In this document: positions 54,490-64,000 of the stretch, in pieces
How positions within the stretch are numbered: position 1 is the stretch's first letter
Layout: each line of letters starts with the position of its first letter
DNA from: Mesomycoplasma conjunctivae
GTDB lineage: Bacteria; Bacillota_I; Bacilli_A; Mycoplasmatales; Metamycoplasmataceae
Assembly: GCF_000026765.1 (NCBI RefSeq)
Contig: NC_012806.1
Span: 186,001 to 250,000 of the forward strand
Direction: 5' to 3'
Length of the DNA stretch: 64,000 nt
Translations under genes and position numbers: made by a program
The notes under the pieces: model-generated
The model's database searches: none
Told to the model about the DNA's origin: nothing
Seen by the model: the letters and a program-made list of their open reading frames with translations, nothing else

Positions 54490-56158
54490 TTTTTTTGCCC
54501 TTGGTGGTCAAGATGAAAATGGAAAAAATTGCTATGTTTTAGAAATTGATAATAATATTTTTGTAATTAATTCAGGAGTTAAAATCCCATTAAATAGTGG
54601 TATAGGAATCGACACTATTATCCCTGATTTTAGCTACATTGAAAAAAATGCTCATAAAGTCAAAGGTGTCTTCATTACTGACTCAAAAAATGAATCATTT
54701 TCAGCATTACCTTGGCTTGTTATGAAAGTCAAAAAATTACCAATTTATTGTTCTTCATTTACCAAAGCACTCATTCTTGATCGAATGAGCAAATATGGTA
54801 TTAATACAAACGATTTTGAGATTAAAAATATTGCAAAACCTATTGAAATTAGTCCACAAATCAAAGTAAAAGCAATTCCAGTTGCTGGATCAATGCCAGG
54901 AATTTATGGTTTTAATTTTGAAACTGAAGATGGTGTTATTTTATTTTTAACTAATTTTATCATTGGTAATTTAGGCATTTATGGTAATACTAATTTAGAT
55001 TTAATTAAAAAATATATTAGTCATCCCAAAGGTATTTTAGCACTCATTGCCGATTCCGGGCGTGCTAATTTTCCAGGAAAGACCATTGATAAAATTTTTA
55101 CCAAAAGTTTTTTAGAAAAAACATTTTTAAATGCTAGCAATAAAAGCCGAATTATTGTGGGAGTATATGACGAGGAAATGCTCTCAATTCAGGAAATTAT
55201 TGATTTAGCTACAAAATTTAATCGTAAAATTACTGCATATGGTAGAAAATATGACCAACTTTATGACATGATTGTCAAACTCAATGATAAAACTCAGACA
55301 AAATTCCTAGCAAAACCTATCTTTTTTGACTTTAAACAAGCCAATAAAGAACAAAACAGTGTGATATTAATTACTTCGACTCCAGAGCGTATTTACCAAA
55401 GATTTATCCGTATTTTAGAAAAAGAAGACGTTTTTTTAAGATTTAAAAAAAGCGATCATGTTATAATGTTAGCGCCACCTATAAACGGCATTGAGCAAAC
55501 CCATGCTAAAGTGTTAGATGAAATTGCTAAGGTAACTTCAAATTTAGTTGATATAAGCGAGTCTGACTTTCGAGTTGCAAGGCCTTCAAGAGATGATCTG
55601 GCTGAATTAATTGCTAAGTTAGAGCCTAAGTATTTTATTCCAATTCAAGGTTTATATCGTTATTTGGTAGTCGCTGGTAATATAGCACACAAGGCTAAAA
55701 TTAAAAAATCAAATATTGTAATATTACAAAACCGCAGAGCCGTAAATTTTATAGATGGTAACTTATTTTCGCAAAAAAAAGTTATTAAATGTGAAAGCGA
55801 AGTCTTTGTCGATGGTTTTGGCGTTGGCGATATTTCCTTTGAAGTTTTACGCGAGCGCGAACTCCTATCACGTGATGGTGTTCTCATAATTTCAATGCTT
55901 TATGATTATAGTTCTAAAAAAATCCTTTCAAAACCAACAATTACTGAATATGGGATACTATCAAGAGAAAACAAAGAAGAGATAAATCAAATAATTGATG
56001 ATATTATTGTTGATAACTTTGCGAGTTTAACTAAAATAAGTGATAAAATAATTCGTGAACTTCAAGAAAAAATTCAAAAGTCAATCAAGCGGAAAATTTT
56101 TCGACTTTATGACAAAGAGCCAATGGTGGTTCTTGTAGTTCAAAATACACATGGGTAA
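54476..56158 (+). CDS. RNase J-like protein with degenerate active site
   Basis: 560 aa from MAKISFFALGGQ; the longer frame upstream lacks a ribosome site and overlaps ylxM. Beta-lactamase plus beta-CASP architecture with the J-family start GGQDENGKNCYVLE and the C-terminal domain RELLSRDGVLI. The metal motif HxHxDH is replaced by TDSKNES in GVFITDSKNESFSALPW, and the later His (VAGSMPG for VTHSIPD) and Asp (LTNFIIG for TGDFKID) are also lost. It should be catalytically dead, like RNase J2-type partners that stabilise an active J1 encoded elsewhere. Confidence 0.88.
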   Translation: MAKISFFALGGQDENGKNCYVLEIDNNIFVINSGVKIPLNSGIGIDTIIPDFSYIEKNAHKVKGVFITDSKNESFSALPWLVMKVKKLPIYCSSFTKALILDRMSKYGINTNDFEIKNIAKPIEISPQIKVKAIPVAGSMPGIYGFNFETEDGVILFLTNFIIGNLGIYGNTNLDLIKKYISHPKGILALIADSGRANFPGKTIDKIFTKSFLEKTFLNASNKSRIIVGVYDEEMLSIQEIIDLATKFNRKITAYGRKYDQLYDMIVKLNDKTQTKFLAKPIFFDFKQANKEQNSVILITSTPERIYQRFIRILEKEDVFLRFKKSDHVIMLAPPINGIEQTHAKVLDEIAKVTSNLVDISESDFRVARPSRDDLAELIAKLEPKYFIPIQGLYRYLVVAGNIAHKAKIKKSNIVILQNRRAVNFIDGNLFSQKKVIKCESEVFVDGFGVGDISFEVLRERELLSRDGVLIISMLYDYSSKKILSKPTITEYGILSRENKEEINQIIDDIIVDNFASLTKISDKIIRELQEKIQKSIKRKIFRLYDKEPMVVLVVQNTHG

Positions 56159-56169
56159 TTATTTGCAAT

Positions 56170-56499
56170 ATGAAAAAACTTAAATGAATAGATGCGCAAA
56201 AAGAAATTGAAACTGGTGTAGTTTATCTTGAATTTTCAGTAGACTGATGTGGCGATTGCAAAATGCAAAAATTTGTTAATGACCAAATTACAGAACACTA
56301 TGCTGACAATGAGAAAATCAAATTAATTCAAGTTGATGCAGAAGAAGCTGAATTATTTAGAAAAAAAGGAACAAGATTTGAAGTCTTATTTGTCCCAACA
56401 CACATTGTTATGAAAGATGGTGAAATTCTTTTCAAAAGATTTGATTATACACCAAAAGAAATACTAGTTGAACAAATAGACAAAGCACTAGCATTATAA
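56170..56499 (+). CDS. Thioredoxin-like protein
   Basis: 109 aa with two TGA Trp. The active site is DWCGDCKMQ (C27 and C30) instead of WCGPC. A cis-Pro follows in FVPTHIV. Predicted small cytosolic thiol-disulfide protein, possibly a divergent thioredoxin. Starts 11 bp after the RNase J-like gene; terminator follows. Confidence 0.85.
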
Positions 56500-56513
56500 T
56501 ATTTATTTTTGCG

Positions 56514-56550
56514 AAAAACACGAATATTTTTATAACTATTCGTGTTTTTT
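56514..56550 (+). terminator. Terminator after the thioredoxin-like gene
   Basis: AAAAACACGAATA pairs with TATTCGTGTTTTTT, 10-nt loop, T6. Confidence 0.85.
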
Positions 56551-56674
56551 AATTTAATAATTAAAAAAATAGTTCTAAAAATATCTAAACTTTGCTAAAA
56601 TATTACTTACATAATTTTAGATATTTTTATATGCTTGTTTTGCTTTATTTATAAATAAGGAGTTGTTTTGTCTA

Positions 56675-57817
56675 ATGCATATAGCAATTTTTACTGAGCA
56701 TTTTTTACCAAAAATAGGTGGAACTGAAATAGCCATTGTCAATCTAGCAAAGGCAATGATAAGATTGGGTCACAAAGTTAGTGTTTTTGTATCTAAAGGT
56801 TTAACACTTAAACATTACGAATTTGTTGACAAAGATGGTGATATTCAAATTGAGAAAAGATTTGTCAAATTAGCAAGCTTTTTATACACAAAGCGATTTC
56901 TTAAATATTGTCAAGATATAAAAGTTGATTTAATTCATTGTCATTCAATTGTTTTGTTAACATTTGTCTTAAAAACAATCAAAATTGCTAAAATTATTAA
57001 AGTTAGACACATTTTAACCTTACACACAGATTTGATAACAAATCTATTAATTTATACAAAATCACGACTAGTATTAAAAATTTATAATAAAATTTTGAGC
57101 AAGATTTTTGCAAAAACAGACATTGTTAGTCAGGTCTCATCAACTCCACTGAAATCTTTTAATAAATACGGTGTAAAGACTAGCAATAATTTTGTTATTG
57201 TCCGCAATGGAGTAAATTTTCATAAGATTAGCCAATCAGAAAAAGAAAAATTACAAGAGTATTTTTATAATAAATTCCCACATTTTCGTGGTAAAAAAAT
57301 AATATCGATGGTTGCAAGAGCTTCAAAAGTTAAAAATACTAATTTTGCACTTAGAAGTTTGGCAAAACTAAAAAATGTTTATCCTAATTTTGTCTTCATA
57401 TTTGCAGGTGGTGGATCATATTTAAAAGTGATCAAACGTCAAGCTAGCCGCTTAGGTTTAAATTCACATGTGTTTTTTCCAGGTAGTCTTAAAAAAGAAG
57501 AATTATTTGAATTATTTAGTGTGACAAATATTCATTTTTTCCCTTCATTTTTCGATACTGATGGATTAGTAGTTAACGAAGCTGCCGCTTTTAATATCCC
57601 ATCAGTTGTCATTGAGAACACAGGTGCTTCCGAGCGATTTGTTAATAATGAAAGTGCTTTTATTATAAAAGATAGTACTCAAGCAGCATCAGACAAAATT
57701 CTTGAAATCATAGATGATAGCCACTTGTTAAATGCAGTTGGCAAAAAAGCTTATAGTTGCTATCAAAGTTGAGATGAAATTGCACAGCAATACATTTTAT
57801 TAGCTACAAAAATGTAG
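56675..57817 (+). CDS. Family 4 (GT-B) glycosyltransferase
   Basis: 380 aa with one TGA Trp. N-terminal IAIFTEHFLPKIGGTEIAIVNLAKAM, RNGVNF near the domain border, and the C-terminal donor-binding stretch FFPSFFDTDGLVVNEAAAFNIPSVV, whose E-x7-E-like element is typical of GT4. Such mycoplasma enzymes glucosylate diacylglycerol or capsule precursors at the membrane; the acceptor is not deducible. ATG at 56675 chosen, 12 nt after AAGGAG; a TTG at 56663 would add four residues. Confidence 0.82.
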
Positions 57818-57834
57818 AATAATTTATAGTTGCT

Positions 57835-57876
57835 AATTTTTCAAATAATTTTTGGTTTAAAATTATTTGAAAAATT
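57835..57876. repeat. 18-bp inverted repeat (perfect hairpin)
   Basis: AATTTTTCAAATAATTTT pairs perfectly with AAAATTATTTGAAAAATT across a 6-nt loop, 18 bp after the glycosyltransferase stop. No T-run follows on either strand, but the stem is A/T-rich with U at the base, so it may still terminate or stabilise transcript ends. Confidence 0.6.
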
Positions 57877-57909
57877 GGTAATGCAAGATAATAAAAAAGG
57901 ACAGAAAAT

Positions 57910-60900
57910 ATGATAGATACATCTAAAAATAAACAAATTCTTGTAAAAAATATCAATAATTGAAAGATCAAATTATTAGATCTTACACTTAAAAATAAAG
58001 CTATTAATTTCAAAATTACTAGCTCTAGCAAAATTCCTAGCAATTTAAAAATTATTTACCCAACATTAGATGATTTAATTAAAGAAATTGCCGCTGATAA
58101 TCTCAAAGAAATTTATAGTTTTGAAAATTACGAGATGGTATTTGAAGAGGCTAGCTCTAAATTAAAAATATCTAATAAAAACATCGACTGAAATGAAGAA
58201 AGTGAAAAAGAAATTCGCACTCGTTTTATCTTGCCTAAAAATTTTCACACCTATACAATGGATGATGTTTTAAAATTTAATGCTTTAAAAACTAAGAAAA
58301 TATACACTGAATATGGAAGAACTAACAAAAGTAATTTATTTGGTGAAATCATTAATAGCATCCACAAAACAAATAAATCTTACAAAGATTCTTATTCAAT
58401 TTCCATTTTGTATCTTTCATTTGGTATTCTAAAATGATACGAAAATAGTAATTCTGACCTTTTTTATTATGCACCTTTGCTTTTTTTACCTGTTGATTTG
58501 CAAGTGCAAAAAAATCAATGATCACTTGTTATTAAAAAAGAAAATACCTTCGAAGTCAATGAATCATTAGTGCAAAAATTGAAGATGGAATACAATATTG
58601 ATTTAGACTATAATAGCACAAGAGCTGACTTGTTAAATAGTTATAAAGAATACTGTCAATCTATTTTAAAACAAGCTGATGACAAACGTTGAGAAATTAT
58701 TGATGATATTTACTTGACAACATATGACTTTAGTAAAATCCACATTTATAAAGACATTGAAGAAAATATTGAAAGCATTATAGATAGTAATTTTTTTCAA
58801 AAAATAGTAGGTAATGCTGAAGCTTTAGATACCAATATTACTACCGTTAATTATGAAAATATTAATGATAATATGAATGTTGAACAACAATTTAAAGTTT
58901 TAGATGCTGACCATTCACAAGAAATTGCCATTCAAAATGCAATAGCAGGCAAGAGTTTTGTCCTTCAAGGACCTCCAGGAACAGGAAAGTCACAAACAAT
59001 TACCAACATGATTACCGAAATCATGGCAAGAGGTAAAAAAATTTTATTTGTTGCTGAAAAAAATGCTGCTCTTCAAGTTGTTTATAATAACTTAAAAAAA
59101 ATTGGCATACATAAATATGCTATTCCAATTCATGATTCCAATTTAAATAAAAAAGATATTTTGACTGAAATAGTTAATTCTGCTGAAAATTCACGTTCAC
59201 TAGAATTAAATCATGATAAAATAAAAATTTTTACTGAAAATTATGAAAAAAGTCGCAAAACTTTAGATGAATACGGTGAGGTATTATTGTCAAAAACAGG
59301 GCCTGAATCTGATACGATTTTTGATTATATTACTAAATATCTTAGCGTCTCTGATAGTATTGATCTTAATTTTTTCCTACCTAATATTCTCAATATCGAC
59401 TATAAAACCTTTGATAATATTTTAAATTCTATTGATGCATTTTATGATAGATACCGAAATATTCGCTTTGATTTTTACAATCACAAATGGTATGGGATGT
59501 TGGATACCAAAATTAATTTTGAACAAAAAAGCAAACTTTTTGATAGCATTTATTACTTGATTTATGAAAGTAATAATATTAAAAAACAAGTTATCTCACT
59601 TAATTTGCAAACAGATGAGAAATTAATTGAAGACAAATTTACAATCTCTGCTATCAATATTGATTGATTAATTAATTTCCATACTTACTTTGATTTTGAT
59701 AGTCAACTTCAAATAAATTATAGTTTTTTAGAACAAACATCTAACGATATTGCACATATTTTAGCTTTATGACAACAACGAGAAGTTTTGATTCAAGAGC
59801 TTCTTAAAACTTGAAAATCATATACGTTTTTAAACACTTTAGGTGCTAAAAATAGTTATGAATATCTTATAAAAACAATTTCTAATCCTTTTAAAAATAT
59901 TTTTTCAATGTGGCGACAATTGAAAAAATTAGTAAAAGAAAACATCATAAGTCAACAAGAATTAAACAAACTAGATTTACAATTTGAGTTTTCAAAATTA
60001 GCAAAAGTAGAAACTTTAACTCAGGAAATCAACACTATTTATTCCAATTTTGCTTTCAAAATTGACATAAGTGATGCTAAATTAATTAGTAAAAGTTTGG
60101 ACAAATTCAAAAGAAGTTTGGAAATTTTAGAAGAGTCAAAAATTGACAATACCCTCTTTAAATTGCTTGCAATTAAAAGTCAAAAAAAATTAATTACTCA
60201 AATTTTTTCTGCTTTTAAATCACAACTTGATTATCTTATGAATCATTTTGATAAAAATGCTTTCAACTTTTTAAATATTTCACACAAATCCTTTGTTGAT
60301 AAGCTTTCTTCACTTTTAGATAATAAGGAATCACTTGATGATTATCTTAGTTTTAATTTCTATAAACAACAGCTAATTGATTTAGGGCTGCAACCATTTC
60401 TTGAACAAATTTTTCATCACAATATTAGACATGATATGAAAAATATTTTTCTAAAATACTTTTATAAAAGATTGTTAGAAAATGTCATTGATAGTCATTT
60501 TAATAATAAAGATTCTGTGTTTATGAACAATAATTTAGAACTTTTTAAAGAAAAAGATAAACAACTTTTCAATTTGTCAAAAGATAAAATTATTATGTCG
60601 CTTGATGAATTAATTAATAAAAGTCTTGTTTTTAAAGATAGCAATCGACCATATAATATTCTTAAAAAAGAAGTAGCCAAAAAACAAATAAGACTTCCAT
60701 TTAAGAAAATTTTTGAAGAATCACTAGAATTTATTTTAAATGTCAAGCCTTGTCTACTTTTATCACCTTTGATGGTTAGTCAACTGTTTAAAGATATTGA
60801 CTTTAAATTTGATGTAGTTATTTTTGATGAGGCTTCTCAGATTCGTCCAGAAACTGCAATTAGTTCACTATTTCGAGCTAAACAAGTTATCATTGTTGGT

Positions 60901-62667
60901 GATAAAGAGCAAATGCCACCTTCAAATTTCTTCCAAACTGTCTCACTCGATGAAGAATATAGCGAAGCTAATGATGAAATTGACAATTTATCAGCGGGTT
61001 ATGACTCACTTTTAAGCTTGGCTGATGGTAATTTAGAATCTATTAAACTCAAGTGACACTACCGTTCTGAATTTGAAGATTTAATTGAGACATCTAACAA
61101 ATTTGTTTATAAGGATTTAATAACTTTTCCAAACTCAAGACTACCCCAACAATACGAGGCATTAAACTTTTTTTATGCACAAAGTGGTACCCAAGAGTTC
61201 CCAAGTGAAGATGATGCAATTGCACAAGCACTTGAGATTTTAAAAGATTTTTTAGAATCAAATCATCAAAATTACTCAGTTGGTATTGTTGTTTTTAACT
61301 ATCCAATGGTTGTAAAAGTGGAAAATGAAATTGAACAATTTAAATATAATAACCCGCAATTAAAACACTTTTTTAGTGAAGAATTAAGAGAGCCTTTCTT
61401 TGTTAAAAATATTGAAACAGTTCAAGGTGATGAAAGAGATTATATTATTTTTATTATCAGCGCAAAACGAACAAGCGCTGGTAATGTTAATCTCAATTTT
61501 GGAGCAATTAATAGATCAGATTCTGGTTACAAACGACTCAATGTTGGTATTACTCGTGCGAAAAAAGGATTAATGGTTGTCTCTAATTTTAAAACTCATG
61601 AAGTTGATTGAGCACAAAGTGAGAAAAAAGGTATTAAATTGTTGGAAAAATTCATGAAAAATGCTGAATTTTCAAGACAAAATATCAATAATAATGTTAT
61701 AGAAAATCATGAATTTGAATCATCACTTCAGCAAGATATTTATAATAAATTGCAAAATCAAGGTCTAATTGTTAAACCAAAAGTGGGTAACTCCGATTTT
61801 GCTATCGATTTAGCAATTGTTGATCCTCAAGATCCAAACAAATTTTTATTAGCAATTGAGTGCGATGGAACTAGTTATAAAAATTCAAAAACATCTCGTG
61901 ATCGTGATCGCCTAAGACAACAAATTCTTGAACAAAGAGGTTGAAATGTGCAACGAATTTGATCAATTGATTGATTTAAAAATCAATCCAAACAAGTTGA
62001 TATGATTTTGGATAAATTAGAATCTCTTAGAGTTCAAATTGAATCGCGACAAACTAGTGCTACCCAAGAGAGCATAACTAATGCGAGCAAAGTAGATAAT
62101 TTTACACTTGAGAGCAAAGAAGTTACCAACATTTTCCCTTTATATCCTGATCTTTCAAAATTGAAAGAGGAATTTTTTGCCGATTTTAAACAAGGCAATA
62201 TCGAAGAACAAAAAGCAATTATAGCCAAAGTCTTAGATAAAACCGGTGCAATTCCTTTTGGTGAATTTTGTGGTTTTCTCAAAAGCTGATTTTATGAGTC
62301 TCGGGTGACTAATTTTATCAAAGAATCTGCTTACAAACTAATAGAGTCGCATGCCAAAATTATTGATAATTTTGTAGTTCCAAATAACTGTAATTTTCAA
62401 TTCCGTGAAAGTGATTCTTTGGCTAACAAAAGATCAATTATGGACATTTATGACGAAGAAATCAAGCATTTTCTTTTAACAGTGCTCAGTTTTAGTAAGG
62501 TAGGTATTAGTGCTATTGATCTAACTAGAAGTTTAGCTAATCGTATTTTTAGCTCATCAGTTCATAATAATCATATTAATAAAGTAATTACTGTGCTCAG
62601 CCAATTAGAATCTGAGTCTAAAGTAATTAAAACTATTGATGATAAATATATGATTAAAGAGTCTTAG
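57910..62667 (+). CDS. Very large helicase-nuclease (DUF4011 / SF1 helicase / MTES_1575-type nuclease)
   Basis: 1,585 aa with many TGA Trp, unbroken. N-terminal ~330 residues start NINNWKIKLLDLTLKNKAINF, the DUF4011 opening. UPF1-like helicase motifs: LQGPPGTGKSQTITNMI (~353), FDVVIFDEASQIRPETAISS (~970), GDKEQMPPSNFF, and ETVQGDERDYIIF plus VGITRAKKGL near 1180-1220. From ~1270 an endonuclease domain with IDLAIVD and LAIECDGTSYKNSKTSRDRDRLR (~1314), then a DUF3320-like end. This order matches the DUF4011-helicase-Vsr (Hhe) antiviral proteins I recall. Role in defence is inferred. AAAAGGA site. Confidence 0.82.
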
Positions 62668-62686
62668 TAGTTGAAAAATAATTAAT

Positions 62687-62724
62687 AAAAAAATATGCAA
62701 TTTAAATTTGTTGCATATTTTTTT
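62687..62724 (+). terminator. Terminator of the helicase-nuclease gene
   Basis: AAAAAAATATGCAA pairs with TTGCATATTTTTTT around a 10-nt loop. Confidence 0.85.
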
Positions 62725-62821
62725 GTACAAAAATGAACAACTTTTTGCATTTGCTTCTTATAAAATAATTTTTTATAGTATAATAAAAATTAAATAATTT
62801 TTTTATCAAAGGAGTGAAAAT

Positions 62822-63484
62822 ATGGCATTACCATTACTACAAATTGCACTTGATAATTTAACTATTGAAGAGGCAATTAAAAGTGCAAAAAAAGCACAAA
62901 AATATATTGATGTAATCGAAGTTGGTACTATTTTATTAGCTTCTGAGGGCAAAAAAGCAATTACAGAGTTAAAAAAAGCTTTTCCTGATAAAATCATCGT
63001 TGCCGATGGAAAAATTGCAGATGCTGGCAAAATTTTTGGCAAAATGTTTTTTGATGAAGGTGCCGATTTTACTACTGCTATTTGTGCCTGTGAAGTTCCA
63101 ACTATTAAAGATTTAGTCGAGCTTGCTAGTAGCTATAAAACTAAACGTTGCAAAGAAATTCAAGTAGAAATGACATCTAATTTTACTTGAGAACAAGTGG
63201 ATGATTGATATGATGCTGGGGCAACCCAAGTTGTTTGACATAGAGCTCGCGACGCGCAAGCAAGTGGAGTAAAATGATCACAAAAAGATATTGACATTGT
63301 TGCAAAATTAGCTCAAAAAGGATTTAAAGTGACTGTGACTGGTGGAGTCGAAGTTGCTGATATTAAACTATTTAAAGACATTCCTATCTATATTTTTATA
63401 GCTGGAAGATCAATTCGTGATGCCAAAGACCCAGAATTAGCAGCAAAGGAATTCAAAGATGAGTTTAAAAAGTATTGAAAATAA
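62822..63484 (+). CDS. ulaD: 3-keto-L-gulonate-6-phosphate decarboxylase
   Basis: 220 aa with several TGA Trp. The orotidine decarboxylase-like barrel shows LLQIALDNLTIEEA, IEVGTILLASEGKKAI, the metal/phosphate site IIVADGKIADAG (D-x-K), HRARDAQASG and VTGGVEVADI, AGRSIRDAKDP. It converts 3-keto-L-gulonate-6-P to L-xylulose-5-P and CO2 in ascorbate use. AAAGGAG site. Its end overlaps the next gene by 26 bp. Confidence 0.93.
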
Positions 63485-64000
63485 ACACTTTTTAGGCATT
63501 TACGAAAAAGCTATTGATAAAAAGTTTGACCTCATTGAAAAAATTGCAATTGCTAAGTCTGCCGGCTTTGATTTTCTAGAATTAAGCATTGATGAATCAG
63601 AAGAATTTGCTGCCCGTCTCAAATGAAGTGCACAAGAAATTAAAAAAATTCGTCTTGCTTTGATTGAAAAAGACTTTTATTTTAATTCAATGTGCTTATC
63701 TTTGCATCGTAAGTATCCTTTTGGATCTCAGAATCCCCAAGTGCGCAAAAAGGCTTTAAGTATTTTAGAAAAGGCAATGATTTTGGCCAAACAACTAGGA
63801 ATTCGTACAATTCAGTTAGCAGCTTATGACATTTATTATGAACAAGAGCATTTAAAATCTGAAGACTATTTCATTCAAACTATGAAACAGGCTGCCAAGC
63901 TAGCTCAAAAATATTCTATTCAAATTGCTTTTGAAACTATGGATACTAAGTTTGCTGGCACCATCAGCAGATGTTTATATTTAATAAATAAAATCGGTGG
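63459..64000 (+). CDS. ulaE: L-ribulose/L-xylulose-5-phosphate 3-epimerase, 5' part
   Basis: About 180 codons before the window ends. HFLGIYEKAIDKKFDLIEKI, GFDFLELSIDESEEFAARLKW, LSLHRKYPFGSQNP, IRTIQLAAYDIYYE and IAFETMDTKFAGT follow the UlaE/SgbU TIM-barrel pattern, with Glu, His and Glu metal ligands. Epimerises L-xylulose-5-P from UlaD to L-ribulose-5-P. Start at 63459 overlaps ulaD. An upstream ulaABC transporter is not in this window. Confidence 0.9.

Overview
This is a stretch of a mycoplasma (Mollicutes) chromosome. It is very AT-rich, most reading frames are continuous only if TGA is read as tryptophan, there are several lipoproteins with a bacterial lipobox, and the conserved genes (str operon, cmk-der, lepA, opp, rpsD, ftsY, RNase J-like, ula) are those of the hominis/synoviae-type mycoplasmas. 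I did not fix the species. I saw no tRNA or rRNA gene and no CRISPR array.

Layout. 1-1306: end of a YitT-type membrane protein gene (minus), SRP RNA (minus) and a possible small RNA with terminator. 1307-6143: an accessory island bounded by two copies of a 77-bp direct repeat. It carries a strongly folded RNA-like segment, a broken ISLre2/Mbov_0401-type transposase, a controller-restriction-methylase operon that uses only TGG for Trp (so probably a recent arrival from a standard-code bacterium), and an internally deleted IS3-type element. 6263-9377: rpsL-rpsG-fusA. 9442-27476: a highly plastic region with four copies of a paralogous membrane-protein gene, three of them preceded by a small secreted-protein gene. 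It also has an IS30 transposase with a nonsense codon, two lipoproteins behind a shared 159-bp upstream repeat, a minus-strand three-gene operon with a membrane-anchored AbiEii-like nucleotidyltransferase, and a type III restriction-modification locus whose mod gene is switched off by a (GA)9 tract. 27739-34531: a lipoprotein, cmk-der, HU, lepA and small membrane proteins. 34595-43693: the oligopeptide transporter operon oppABCDF with a long leader that can form alternative hairpins.

43819-51720 is the most unusual part: a compact gene set that looks like a class III lanthipeptide locus. It has two small Ser/Thr/Cys-containing precursor-like peptides, a 702-aa LanKC/RamC-like synthetase, and two ABC exporter half-transporters. 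It is flanked on both sides by minus-strand Lys-rich membrane-anchored proteins that share a C-terminal domain. I know of no described lanthipeptide system in mycoplasmas. 51839-57817: msrB, rpsD, ftsY-ylxM, a catalytically dead RNase J-like protein, a thioredoxin-like protein and a glycosyltransferase. 57910-62667: a 1,585-aa helicase-nuclease with the architecture of a known antiviral protein class. 62822-64000: ulaD and the start of ulaE (ascorbate/pentose-phosphate catabolism).

How it works together: housekeeping translation and secretion genes are interrupted by islands of mobile elements, restriction-modification and other defence-like genes, and phase-variable or duplicated surface genes. 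The opp operon and the lanthipeptide-like locus are adjacent but separately oriented blocks.
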